A DNA stretch of 30,463 nucleotides from positions 1 through 30,463 of IMG/VR virus record IMGVR_UViG_3300042564_000578; one strand, written 5' to 3'. Numbering within the stretch: the first letter of the stretch is position 1; every line of letters starts with the position of its first letter. Positions 8,582 to 15,928 of this stretch are shown piece by piece. The translations under genes were made by a program, and so were the position numbers. Source of the stretch: a virus. The notes beneath the pieces are model-generated. The model had not been told where the DNA came from. It searched no databases and saw nothing but the letters and a program-made list of their open reading frames with translations.

Positions 8582-9241
8582 TCACCGCGCCCACTTACAC
8601 GTCGGCTTGGCGGGGCAGTAATTGCACAGGCCGCTCGGTCGCGCCGGCCAGTTGTCATGCTCGACAGCCTGCTCGATCCGTGTGATCTTGCTCTCGATGG
8701 CCTGCCAGATGGTGTGCATGTCGATGCGATTGTACGCCTGCTTGTCCATGCTGGCATCACCCAGCCACACGAGAGATGTCTGTACGATCTGGACGTTCTT
8801 GTAGTGTTTGAACACCTGCGCTGCGAACATCTGCATCTGGAAGAAGTCGGGCCGGCGCTTGCCGGTTTTCCAATCGAGGACGACAGCCTTCTCCCCCTTC
8901 AGCACCAGCACGTCCAGCTTCGAGCGGAGCCATGCGTCCTTGTCCCACCAGCCTGTAGGCTGGAGGCTTTCGTTCAGCACCAGTTCCTTCTCGACCAGCA
9001 GTTGTCCGCCGTCGCTGGCCAGCTTCTCGACGCTCTGGCACAGCGGTTCATACGCAGACATATCCTTGGAGAACTGCGTGTTCTCCATGAGGCGCACCTC
9101 GAACGCCGTATGGATGCGTTCGCCGTTCTTGCTGGCCTCGCCTCCCTCATCCTTGATGTCCTTGAGGATACGCTGGCGGTAGTACCGCTGCGGGCAGTTC
9201 TCGAACTGCTTGAGCGCCGAGTATGAGTGCGACAGTTTCAT
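8582..9241 (-). CDS. Cas4/RecB-like PD-(D/E)xK exonuclease with Fe-S cysteines
   Basis: The 219-residue protein has the Cas4/AddB-type arrangement: one cysteine near the start (C16 in ENCPQRYY), GERIH with H44, SKLD with D110, LDWKTGK with D123 and K125, and Q135/Q137. Three clustered cysteines at the end (C206-x2-C209-x5-C215) complete a probable 4Fe-4S cluster. Relatives are 5'-3' single-strand exonucleases used in phage replication or recombination; no CRISPR array or other cas gene is near, so an adaptation role is not supported. Its ATG overlaps the polymerase stop by one base (TGATG). All key residues are present, so it is likely active. Confidence 0.85.
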   Translation of the reverse strand: MKLSHSYSALKQFENCPQRYYRQRILKDIKDEGGEASKNGERIHTAFEVRLMENTQFSKDMSAYEPLCQSVEKLASDGGQLLVEKELVLNESLQPTGWWDKDAWLRSKLDVLVLKGEKAVVLDWKTGKRRPDFFQMQMFAAQVFKHYKNVQIVQTSLVWLGDASMDKQAYNRIDMHTIWQAIESKITRIEQAVEHDNWPARPSGLCNYCPAKPTCKWAR

Positions 9242-11133
9242 CAGCAGTCCCCGTAGTTTTTGGCCACGCCGTACTCACATGCGACGGGCAGGTTGGGTGC
9301 CCACTTGGGAGCGGTGGACATGATCCACTCGATCCGCTGGGTGGCAGCAGGCAACTGGTCGTCAGGTACCACCATGACGTTCTCGTCGTGGACTTGGAAG
9401 GCGACGTGGTAGCCAGCCAGTTTGATCTTCACCATCTGCTCACGGACAGCGATGCCGGCCAGCGCCTGCACCAGATTCTCCACCACCTTGCCCCCGTATA
9501 TCTTTGTCCATAGCAGGTCGTTGACCGTCTCACCACGCAGCCGCATCTCCACCATCTTGCGGTAGGTCCGGGCGTCATTGATATACCCGTACCCGTTGTT
9601 GCTCTGGCGCAGGCCCATGTACCCAAGCCGCATACCATTGGGTAGGTAGAACCCATCGGCATCATACTTAAGTATACCGTTGATGTCGCCGCTGCCACCG
9701 TTGAGCATGGTCCCCAGAGCACTGTTGCACAGCACCCAGAGGCGGGAGATCATGTGGTACTTCTGTCGGTAGATGGCGACGATCCGCTGCGCTTCGTTGT
9801 CGTCGATGATGACCTTGGCTTGGACGCGCAGCATCTCCTTGAACTTGGCCCAGCCGCAGCCGTAACCCAGCCCGAGGATGCCCGTCTTACCGACGAAGCG
9901 TTCCTTGGTGTCAGCCTTGGTGATGGTGCGTCCGTAGATTTCCGAGGCGAACTCACAGTACACGTCGTTGCCGGCAGTGAACGATGCCAGCAGGTCGTCC
10001 TGCCCAGCCAGCCATGCCACGGTGCGCGCCTCGATCTGGCTGCTATCGCAGGCCAAGAGACTGTGCCCCTCCGGTGCCACCAGTGCGCGCCGCAGGGTGA
10101 CGTTACCCCGGCTCGGTAGGTTCTGGAGGTTGACCTTGTCGCCACCGCTGAAGCGCCCGGTGTGGGCACCATAGTAGTTCAGCATGATGGGCAGGCTACC
10201 ACGCTGAGAGATACCTATGAACGCTTCGGTGCGGGTCCTCTCGATGCTGGACTTGGTACCCAGCCGTGCCTCCACTGCCACCCTGACCCGGTCGTCGGGG
10301 TGTTCCAGCAGATCGGTCAGTCCCTTGTCGGTCTTGGAGAACGCATAGGTTTCTTTCCCTGTGGTGGGGCTGACCTTCATCGGCGGGTCAACGCCGAGTG
10401 CCGTGAGCAGGGTGGCGAAGTTGTTGTTGCTCATCAGGGTGGTCTGCACCGTGGCCAAATCCACGTCTGCCCCCTGCCCCATGGCGTCGGCCAGTTCACG
10501 CAACAGTGCAGCCCGGTTCTCCTCGACGTTGGCAAGGTGGACCCGCAGTGCGTCCACATCCAGTTCGATGGTCGGCTCGGTGTACATGCGGATGGTCTGG
10601 TCGATGACCAGCAACTCGTGCGTCGGAATCTGTGGCTTCAGCTTGTGGAACAGGGCGTATGTCAGTTCGGTATCGTTGATGCAGTACGATCCGTAGGCGG
10701 CCAGTTCGGGTGGAGAGAAGTCTGCGTATCGTTTGCCGAGGGCGTTCACCACCTCGGTACCCTTCGCCCCCAGATTATAGTACGCCACCAGCGCCTTGAG
10801 GCTGCCGCCCACGTCCACACTGTGGATCGGTCGGGCCATCGACAGGGTATCCAACCAGAGCGTCGGCTTGATGTCGTAGTGCCACGACAGGATCGCCCCA
10901 TCGAACGCCGTGTTGTGGCAGAGGACCGCTGCCTTCTCCAGCACCGGGCGCATGGTGTCGAGGAACGGCTTGACCAGCGGCTTGGGTACCCACTTGGTGG
11001 GGCCGTCGTTCTTCTTGATGCCCATGCCGATCACCTCAAACAGCGGCGACCGGACGTAGGCTTCGGTTGTCAGGCGGGATAAACTATACTCCCGTGTATA
11101 GTGAGTTTCCCAATCTATCGTATAGATGTCCAT
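9241..11133 (-). CDS. Family A DNA polymerase (PolA type) with 3'-5' exonuclease
   Basis: This 630-residue polymerase is the phage replicase. The exonuclease domain is intact: DWE (D7, E9), HNTAFDG with D78, and Y150-x3-D154. The polymerase domain shows motif A, LLACDSSQIEAR (D363); motif B, R412-x3-K416-x7-Y424-G; and motif C, VHDE (H582-D583-E584). There is no 5'-nuclease domain, as expected for phage enzymes of this size. In motif B the position equal to E. coli Pol I F762 is L420. The ATG overlaps the previous stop by one base. It lies upstream of the Cas4-like, VRR-NUC and SNF2 genes, forming the core replication segment. Confidence 0.95.
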   Translation of the reverse strand: MDIYTIDWETHYTREYSLSRLTTEAYVRSPLFEVIGMGIKKNDGPTKWVPKPLVKPFLDTMRPVLEKAAVLCHNTAFDGAILSWHYDIKPTLWLDTLSMARPIHSVDVGGSLKALVAYYNLGAKGTEVVNALGKRYADFSPPELAAYGSYCINDTELTYALFHKLKPQIPTHELLVIDQTIRMYTEPTIELDVDALRVHLANVEENRAALLRELADAMGQGADVDLATVQTTLMSNNNFATLLTALGVDPPMKVSPTTGKETYAFSKTDKGLTDLLEHPDDRVRVAVEARLGTKSSIERTRTEAFIGISQRGSLPIMLNYYGAHTGRFSGGDKVNLQNLPSRGNVTLRRALVAPEGHSLLACDSSQIEARTVAWLAGQDDLLASFTAGNDVYCEFASEIYGRTITKADTKERFVGKTGILGLGYGCGWAKFKEMLRVQAKVIIDDNEAQRIVAIYRQKYHMISRLWVLCNSALGTMLNGGSGDINGILKYDADGFYLPNGMRLGYMGLRQSNNGYGYINDARTYRKMVEMRLRGETVNDLLWTKIYGGKVVENLVQALAGIAVREQMVKIKLAGYHVAFQVHDENVMVVPDDQLPAATQRIEWIMSTAPKWAPNLPVACEYGVAKNYGDC

Positions 11134-11378
11134 CAGTTATCTCCCTCCACTTCCACCGTTACCTTACACTTCCACCCGTCGTTGAACATGACGGACCGCT
11201 CGACCTTCTTGGTGCCGTCGACCCCGTTCAGGTCAGCACACAGGCAGAGAAGTATCTCGTTCGTCAGGTCCTTCACCGGGCGCACCGGGTCCCCGATCTT
11301 CTCGTGCGTTAGCCATATGGTGCCGTCTTCCCGCCTCGCCCTGATACGGAAGTGGTTAGGGTTGAGTACGACTTTCAT
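11133..11378 (-). CDS. Hypothetical 81-residue protein
   Basis: The protein starts MKVVLNPNHFRIRARRED and looks like a small beta-rich fold with a TIWLTHEKIG strand, a cysteine pair (CLC) in a central helix and a final strand KCKVTVEVEG. The frame is open further upstream to 11471. I chose the ATG at 11378 because it overlaps the stop of the preceding gene by 4 bp (ATGA), the spacing seen throughout this block; the longer form would overlap that gene by 97 bp. It directly precedes the polymerase, sharing one base with its start. No family is recognised. Confidence 0.6.
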   Translation of the reverse strand: MKVVLNPNHFRIRARREDGTIWLTHEKIGDPVRPVKDLTNEILLCLCADLNGVDGTKKVERSVMFNDGWKCKVTVEVEGDN

Positions 11379-11674
11379 GGCGCACCTAGCGCGCGTTGTT
11401 GCAGCCAGTCGGCGGCAATGCTCAGCATCGTTTCGCGGCGCTTGTTTTCTTGTGCCGACAAATAAGGCCATTCCTCCGCGACGTTACGCAGAGCCTCTGC
11501 ATCAATTTCGCGCGTGGCGGCCATTGCAGCGCGGGCCAGTTCGGCAACTTCGTCGTCCGTTAGTTGCGCGTCTTTGGCCACGCAGACTTCGTGACCGCCG
11601 ACGTGCATTTGAACAGCGCGCATTGCTGCAATCACCCGTTCCACATCATACTGCTCCTGCGTGATCGTAGTCAT
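11375..11674 (-). CDS. Hypothetical 99-residue helical protein
   Basis: An acidic, Ala-rich and predicted helical protein (for example DEVAELARAAMAATREIDAE) with a final basic/amphipathic helix (ADWLQQRALGAP). The start at 11674 has GGAG seven bases upstream and overlaps the DUF3310 stop by 4 bp. No catalytic motif or known domain is visible. It is most likely a small accessory protein of the early block. Confidence 0.6.
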   Translation of the reverse strand: MTTITQEQYDVERVIAAMRAVQMHVGGHEVCVAKDAQLTDDEVAELARAAMAATREIDAEALRNVAEEWPYLSAQENKRRETMLSIAADWLQQRALGAP

Positions 11675-11886
11675 TCCGTCTCTCCGTACTCTAGCTTCAG
11701 CAGCAACTGGGCGTAGTGGATCACCTTGCGGATGTCCTGCGCCCGGCCCTTGTCACGATGTCTCGTGACGTACTTGACGATGTTCCCCTCGACGAACCCC
11801 AGCTTGTTGGCATGGATGTACTCGATGGGCTGAATCGCCAGCTTGTAGTGGTCGCCCCCCACTTGGGTGTCGAGCGGGTCACTCAT
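11671..11886 (-). CDS. DUF3310 family protein
   Basis: The 71-residue product is almost entirely a DUF3310 domain: VGGDHYK near the start, QPIEYI, then GNIVKYVTRHRDKG, and HYAQLLLKLE at the end. DUF3310 also forms part of T7 gp1.7, an atypical nucleotide kinase. The stand-alone short form is common in phages of many hosts, but its activity is unproven. A nucleotide-metabolism role is therefore possible but not shown. The ATG overlaps the stop of the GcrA/SANT-like gene by 4 bp. Confidence 0.85.
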   Translation of the reverse strand: MSDPLDTQVGGDHYKLAIQPIEYIHANKLGFVEGNIVKYVTRHRDKGRAQDIRKVIHYAQLLLKLEYGETE

Positions 11887-12185
11887 CCTGCATATCCCCT
11901 ATAGTCAGTGACAGACAGCCAGCCGTTGCGCTTGGCAGCGGTGCGGTATGCCTTCTCGAACTCACGTGTGGCCCTCACATCACGGGTGCTGTCGGTGTCG
12001 ACACGTCCACCGAGTGATGCCTTGTCCCTCGTCATCTCAAGGCCGAGCGTCTGTGCCCTGCGGTACAGGCTGGACTCGGTGGTGTTCATCTCACGTGCTG
12101 CCTCATGCCGCTTCATCACTGGCCAGATTTGTTTGAGCTTCTCGTCCATCTCTGGTGTCCACTGTACGATCACACCCTTCGCCAC
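11883..12185 (-). CDS. SANT/GcrA-like helix-turn-helix protein
   Basis: This 100-residue protein opens with a tryptophan-anchored helix pattern, WTPEMDEKLKQIWP, followed by AAREMNTTESSLYRRAQTLGL. That resembles SANT/Myb-like and GcrA-type DNA-binding heads (WT.E....L..LW...S...IA..L...T..AV..R...LGL). It is likely a small transcription regulator. The start is a GTG at 12185 supported by AAGGAGG eight bases upstream. This start makes the gene overlap the end of the DnaA domain IV-like gene by 83 bp, unusually long for this block. An internal ATG at codon 13 lacks such a signal. Confidence 0.65.
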   Translation of the reverse strand: MAKGVIVQWTPEMDEKLKQIWPVMKRHEAAREMNTTESSLYRRAQTLGLEMTRDKASLGGRVDTDSTRDVRATREFEKAYRTAAKRNGWLSVTDYRGYAG

Positions 12186-12495
12186 TGTCAGTCCCTCCTT
12201 CGTTAAATATCAACCGCCTCAGTACCCCACACAGGTCGCGGAACGCTGAGTGGTTCTCGCGCAGGATCACAGCCTGCTTCACCCCGTGCATGATGGTGGT
12301 GTGGTGCTTGCCCAGCAGCCTACCGATGGCAGAGTAAGACATCCCTCCGTCCCACAGAGCGAACATCAGCGCCTGTCTTGCCTCCACCACGGTGCGGCTG
12401 CGGCCTTTGCCCCTCAATGTATAGTCCGCGACACCCGTCAGCAGAAAGGTATACCGGAACGCACGAGCCTTCAGTCCTATGACATCGAGGGGCAT
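12103..12495 (-). CDS. Stand-alone DnaA domain IV-like DNA-binding protein
   Basis: The 130-residue protein carries a segment matching the DNA-binding domain IV of the bacterial initiator DnaA: RTVVEARQALMFAL (34-47), then YSAIGRLLGKHHTTIMHG (54-71). In DnaA the equivalent is a helix-turn-helix ending in (D/R)HTT, which reads the DnaA box; here it is HHTT (64-67). There is no AAA+ domain, so it can bind but not remodel DNA. I infer a phage replication or transcription regulator that could bind DnaA-box-like sites. The start follows the Nmad5-like stop by four bases (TGACACCATG), with no separate ribosome-binding site. Confidence 0.8.
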   Translation of the reverse strand: MPLDVIGLKARAFRYTFLLTGVADYTLRGKGRSRTVVEARQALMFALWDGGMSYSAIGRLLGKHHTTIMHGVKQAVILRENHSAFRDLCGVLRRLIFNEGGTDSGEGCDRTVDTRDGREAQTNLASDEAA

Positions 12496-12499
12496 GGTG

Positions 12500-13144
12500 T
12501 CAGGACCCGCCCAGCAGCTTGCGTACAGTGAGGGTGGCGGTCATCGAGGAGAGGTCGATGCCATCCAGTGCAACCTCCTTCTTCTCCCGCTTGGTCACGT
12601 CCTTGTGCTTCTCCTTCACATCGTCGGGCAGCAGGTCCCACAGCGGGGGCCAAGCCTTCAGTGCCGGGGCCAGTGAGGAGTACGCACCGAGAAGTTTCTC
12701 CAAGTTTCGCCGGAACGCCTTGCGTTGTGAGTCGATAGTATTCAGCGTGTCGACCCACGCCGTGACCTCACCGACCAGCCCATCCCAGTGCGGGACAGGA
12801 CGCAGCTTGATGAAGCGAGCGTCCCACGACGCAGACCCTTCGATCAGGGCGTTGTCGGGTAACACGGCGGGCACCGGCATCCTCTGCGGCAGTGACATAG
12901 TGATATCACGGTGGCCATCACCAACAGGGACACGCACGTTGAGGCTCAGTGTGTGCTGGAAAGCATACTCAGGCAGCGACTTCACGGTGCTGGCATGTTC
13001 CATCCAGAGCGCACCCCACACCGCCTCACCGTAGTGGTCGAACGACGCCGCAGTTCTGGCTTTGTCGTACTGTTGGCTGAACGGTAGATCACCGAGTCGG
13101 ACCAAGCGTTCGGACAGTTCCTTAGTTATACGTACAGTCGCCAT
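12500..13144 (-). CDS. Nmad5-like protein (putative nucleotide-modification-associated)
   Basis: The 214-residue protein starts MATVRITKELSERL and ends with an AWPPLWDLLPDDVKEKHK-type segment. This shape resembles the Nmad5 family, which is associated by gene neighbourhood with DNA-modifying phages. The similarity is from memory of the family pattern and is not certain. No methyltransferase or glycosyltransferase motif is present. The start at 13144 has GGAGG nine bases upstream; the ATG nine bases earlier (13153) directly abuts that GGAGG and so is less likely. A second, divergent protein of similar layout is at 17999-18598. Confidence 0.5.
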   Translation of the reverse strand: MATVRITKELSERLVRLGDLPFSQQYDKARTAASFDHYGEAVWGALWMEHASTVKSLPEYAFQHTLSLNVRVPVGDGHRDITMSLPQRMPVPAVLPDNALIEGSASWDARFIKLRPVPHWDGLVGEVTAWVDTLNTIDSQRKAFRRNLEKLLGAYSSLAPALKAWPPLWDLLPDDVKEKHKDVTKREKKEVALDGIDLSSMTATLTVRKLLGGS

Positions 13145-13367
13145 TGGTTTCATCCTCCATCATCGCAAGCATTGTTGTGTATATCCCGGCAGCAAACTCC
13201 CGGTTATCCACCGGGAGTTCATCTCCTATGCTGCTGAGTATCTGGCAGAAGGCTGTCACAATATCTCTGACTGTGTAGCCGTCTACTATCTCCCCTACCT
13301 CATCAACTAACTCGTTGATCTTCTTGCAGTAGTCACACTCACACACACCGTGGTCTACTACTTCCAT
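13122..13367 (-). CDS. Hypothetical 81-residue Cys-motif protein
   Basis: A short acidic protein with an N-terminal CECDYCKK (C-x-C-x2-C) that could hold a metal, then a helical region (INELVDEVGEIVDGYTVRDI). It overlaps the VWA gene by 10 bp and the Nmad5-like gene by 23 bp, so it is tightly fitted in the operon. GAGG lies seven bases before the ATG. No family is recognised. Confidence 0.55.
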   Translation of the reverse strand: MEVVDHGVCECDYCKKINELVDEVGEIVDGYTVRDIVTAFCQILSSIGDELPVDNREFAAGIYTTMLAMMEDETNGDCTYN

Positions 13368-14464
13368 GCTACCACCTCACCGAAGGGTGCCTTGTCAGCG
13401 CCATCGCTGACCCACAGCACCGGGTAGTCCGGCTCCGGACCGAAGTCGGAACAGTACAAATCGGTCAGGAAGATGCAAGCGCACGGCTCGATGTCGTTGG
13501 CCTCGATGTGCCGGAACACAGGGCTGAAGGCAGTACCACCGCCGCCGTGCGGCTTGATGACCGGCTCCTCATCACGGGTGAACACATCGTAGTGGCACAC
13601 CTCGCTGTCGAAGTAGACCACGTGCAGTGCAGCAGGAGCGAAGTCCTCGAACACAGCGGTGATCTCACCGGCAGCTTGGCTGATCTGCTCGGCAGTGATG
13701 GAACCAGAGCAGTCGACAGCGAACACCAGCGGACCCATCGTGACACCGGACGGACCGGGCAGATAGACACCTTGGTGCAGGAAGCGGCGGTTAGGCCGCT
13801 CGTATGACCGACCACCGGCGCTGATCTTCTGCATGAACTGGCGTAGCACGTCAGCCCAGTTGACCTTGGGCTGGAGTATCTCACCGACCAGCCGCTCCAT
13901 GTTGGCCGACAGTTTGCCCATCATCTTGGCAGCCTGTGCTGCCTGAGCAACTTGTACACGCATCTCTGCCTGTGCTTGCTGCCGCTCCGTCTCGGTGGCA
14001 CCGCCGTCCTCGCAGTCATCGTAGGCGTCACTGTTATCGTCAGGCTCATCGGGCAGCAGGTTGTAGATACCGTCGCTGGTGCCGTTGCCTGCGTTGTACA
14101 GGTTGGGGTTGAGACAGCCGCCGTCGATGAACTTGCCGATCTTCTCGGCCACGAGGTGGTGGTTGATGACGTAGTCAGCGGCACGGTTCCACTTGCCGGG
14201 GATACGGGTACCACGGCGGTAGTTGTGCTCGAACATGGGGTGGAAGCACTCGTGTGCCACGAGGAACTTAAGCTGCTCATCACACAGCGGGTCGATGAAG
14301 TCCGGGTTGAACTTGATGTACTTGCCGTTGGTGGCAGCGGTCGGCACGTCGGGGGTGACGATGTACTGCATGTTGAGAGCGATGGTCCCGATGAACGGAT
14401 GCTCAAGGATCAGTGATGTCTTGGCCTTGGCCAAGCGCCGCTCCAGTGCTTTGATGTCGGTCAT
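13358..14464 (-). CDS. Putative zinc metallopeptidase with VWA domain (DUF2201-like)
   Basis: The 368-residue protein has two parts. The N-terminal half carries HECFH at 71-75 (HExxH zinc site) followed by NRAADYVIN (93-101), as in DUF2201 N-terminal metallopeptidase-like domains. The C-terminal part is a von Willebrand A fold with a MIDAS motif DCSGS (251-255). Such proteins pair with MoxR AAA+ ATPases, as RavA with ViaA, and a MoxR-like ATPase gene is encoded 1.5 kb upstream in the same operon. A role in chaperoning or remodelling a phage or host complex is inferred. Its leader (GGAGG plus ACACACCA) and MTDIK start nearly copy those of the next gene upstream. Confidence 0.8.
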   Translation of the reverse strand: MTDIKALERRLAKAKTSLILEHPFIGTIALNMQYIVTPDVPTAATNGKYIKFNPDFIDPLCDEQLKFLVAHECFHPMFEHNYRRGTRIPGKWNRAADYVINHHLVAEKIGKFIDGGCLNPNLYNAGNGTSDGIYNLLPDEPDDNSDAYDDCEDGGATETERQQAQAEMRVQVAQAAQAAKMMGKLSANMERLVGEILQPKVNWADVLRQFMQKISAGGRSYERPNRRFLHQGVYLPGPSGVTMGPLVFAVDCSGSITAEQISQAAGEITAVFEDFAPAALHVVYFDSEVCHYDVFTRDEEPVIKPHGGGGTAFSPVFRHIEANDIEPCACIFLTDLYCSDFGPEPDYPVLWVSDGADKAPFGEVVAWK

Positions 14465-14477
14465 TGGTGTGTCCTCC

Positions 14478-14831
14478 TTACTTGGCCGGGTCGATGTCGG
14501 TGCAAAGCACCTCGACGTAGGTGTCGTGGCTCTGGGTCAGGTAGTTGCCCTTGCCGAACATGGTATAACAGCGTGACGATGCCGCCTGCTTGACCTTGTC
14601 CGCCGGGATGTCGTGCGGGTAGGGAATCTGGATCACGTCACCCGGTTTCATCGTCTCCAGATAACTATCCACGTACCGAGCCGGCGCACCGAACTTGACC
14701 GGTGGGTTGTAGACGAACCCCTTGTCGTTGCTAACGACGTCACCTGCCTCGGTGACGATCATGTACTTGGCGTTGAGGTTGCCCAGTTGGGTGGCGATCT
14801 TGCTGATGAACGCAGTCTTGATGTCAGTCAT
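14478..14831 (-). CDS. Hypothetical 117-residue protein of the AAA+/VWA island
   Basis: The protein starts MTDIKTAFISK and is probably alpha/beta. A segment GDVIQIPYPHDIPADKVKQ is followed by SSRCYTMFGKGNYLTQSHD. Basic and aromatic residues around 85-105 could contact nucleic acid, but no known fold is recognised. A strong ribosome-binding site (GAGGAGG, about seven bases) precedes the ATG. It lies between the DUF3150-like and VWA genes with 13 bp before the latter, so it is probably part of the same functional set. Confidence 0.6.
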   Translation of the reverse strand: MTDIKTAFISKIATQLGNLNAKYMIVTEAGDVVSNDKGFVYNPPVKFGAPARYVDSYLETMKPGDVIQIPYPHDIPADKVKQAASSRCYTMFGKGNYLTQSHDTYVEVLCTDIDPAK

Positions 14832-14854
14832 GGTGTGTCCTCCTCGGTTGGTAA

Positions 14855-15703
14855 TCAGTTGCCCATGAACACCGACATGGCGTCCATGATCTTGCGTGCC
14901 TCAGCCGCAGCGTCAGCCCTCAGGTCGAGGTCAGTACGCAACACATCGGGGTGATGGCTAAGCAACTTCGCCTCCACTTGTTGCCGCATGTCCTCAAGGT
15001 GAGGATCATCAGAAACATTCAGACGTGTCAAGAGATCACAGGTCTCTCGTGCGTTGTCGATCATGCTGTCGCGGAAGATAGCCGCCGGGTCAGCCATCTT
15101 GGTGGCGATATGTTCGACGTGCTTGTGCAGCCGGTGCCAGCAGTCAGCCATCGCTTCCTGTTGGACCGTCGCCATCCGTGCCTCCAAGTCCTCTTGGATG
15201 CGGGCGATCTCATCGTCTGCCAGTTCCACACGGAAGTCGTTGGTCGGCACAGGCAGCACAGCCATGTCCATCTTGAACTTCTTGGCCACGGCATCGACAG
15301 GCGGGTAGTCGTTGGCTTCGTACATGTCACCGAGCCACCGCTTGGACTCGTCGACCAGCGCATCGTAGTTGTCGAGGAACTCCCGCACCAACGTCTGCCA
15401 CTCGCCCTTCTCACGACGGAACTGGGTCATGAACTGGAGGTAGTTCTTAGATGGCAGGATGCGGGTGCCGTCGATGCCCCAAGGCAAGGTGTTCTTGGTC
15501 AACTCGGCACGGATGACACGGGTCTTTCCGTGGACGTTCTCCAGCAGATCATTCATGGGGAACAGAGACTTGTTGTACCGACCAGCCTTGCTGCTGGCAC
15601 GGTTATCGGTGGCGACCTGCTTGGTCACACGCTTGTCCAGTTTCTTGGCAGTCCACTCGGACACACCGAGAGATACCAGTAGGGCACGATCATTGAGCTT
15701 CAT
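14855..15703 (-). CDS. DUF3150-like protein
   Basis: The 282-residue protein begins MKLNDRALLVSLGVSEWTAKK and continues with KLDKRVTKQVA, AGRYNKSLFP and LPWGIDGTRILPS. These match the pattern I associate with DUF3150, a family found in phages next to MoxR-like ATPase and VWA genes; the recognition is by pattern, not by search. The second half is helical and acidic (EIARIQEDLEARMATVQQEA) and may oligomerise. The ATG overlaps the next upstream gene by 4 bp and has GGAGG seven bases upstream. Function is unknown; the neighbourhood suggests it is a substrate or adaptor of the AAA+/VWA pair. Confidence 0.6.
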   Translation of the reverse strand: MKLNDRALLVSLGVSEWTAKKLDKRVTKQVATDNRASSKAGRYNKSLFPMNDLLENVHGKTRVIRAELTKNTLPWGIDGTRILPSKNYLQFMTQFRREKGEWQTLVREFLDNYDALVDESKRWLGDMYEANDYPPVDAVAKKFKMDMAVLPVPTNDFRVELADDEIARIQEDLEARMATVQQEAMADCWHRLHKHVEHIATKMADPAAIFRDSMIDNARETCDLLTRLNVSDDPHLEDMRQQVEAKLLSHHPDVLRTDLDLRADAAAEARKIMDAMSVFMGN

Positions 15704-15927
15704 TGGAAGTCCTCCGCTGTGAAGTTACCCAGCAACCGCTGCTGGGTTTGGAATACGATCCATAGATCAGGGTACTGGGTGGCCAGAGTACGCAGCCTGT
15801 TGGTGGCATGTTGTTGCTGGTACCTGTGACTGACCATCAGGTTCGACAGGTGCTGTAACTCCAGCCGTTTGTGGGGCTGGCGCTCCCTGAGAAACGCCAG
15901 CCATTCGTATGCAACCTTAGGTCGCAT
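15700..15927 (-). CDS. Hypothetical 75-residue basic protein
   Basis: A small, basic, probably all-helical protein (MRPKVAYEWLAFLRERQPHK..., ending LLGNFTAEDFQ). The frame is open further upstream to 15999, but I chose the ATG at 15927. It lies one base after the AAA+ ATPase stop (TGAGATG), while the longer form would lie inside the ATPase gene. It overlaps the DUF3150-like start by 4 bp. No domain is recognised; DNA or RNA binding is possible from charge alone. Confidence 0.5.
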   Translation of the reverse strand: MRPKVAYEWLAFLRERQPHKRLELQHLSNLMVSHRYQQQHATNRLRTLATQYPDLWIVFQTQQRLLGNFTAEDFQ

Positions 15928-15928
15928 C

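Noticed and set aside
8582-9241. CRISPR adaptation protein Cas4
   Set aside because: Domain and cysteines fit, but there is no array or other cas gene; a phage replication or recombination nuclease is the simpler reading.
11133-11471. Longer 112-residue form of the gene before the polymerase
   Set aside because: The extra 31 codons lie inside the preceding gene; the ATG at 11378 with a 4-bp overlap fits the block.
13199-13213. TTATCCACC as a DnaA box
   Set aside because: A single near-match inside a coding gene with no neighbours of its kind.
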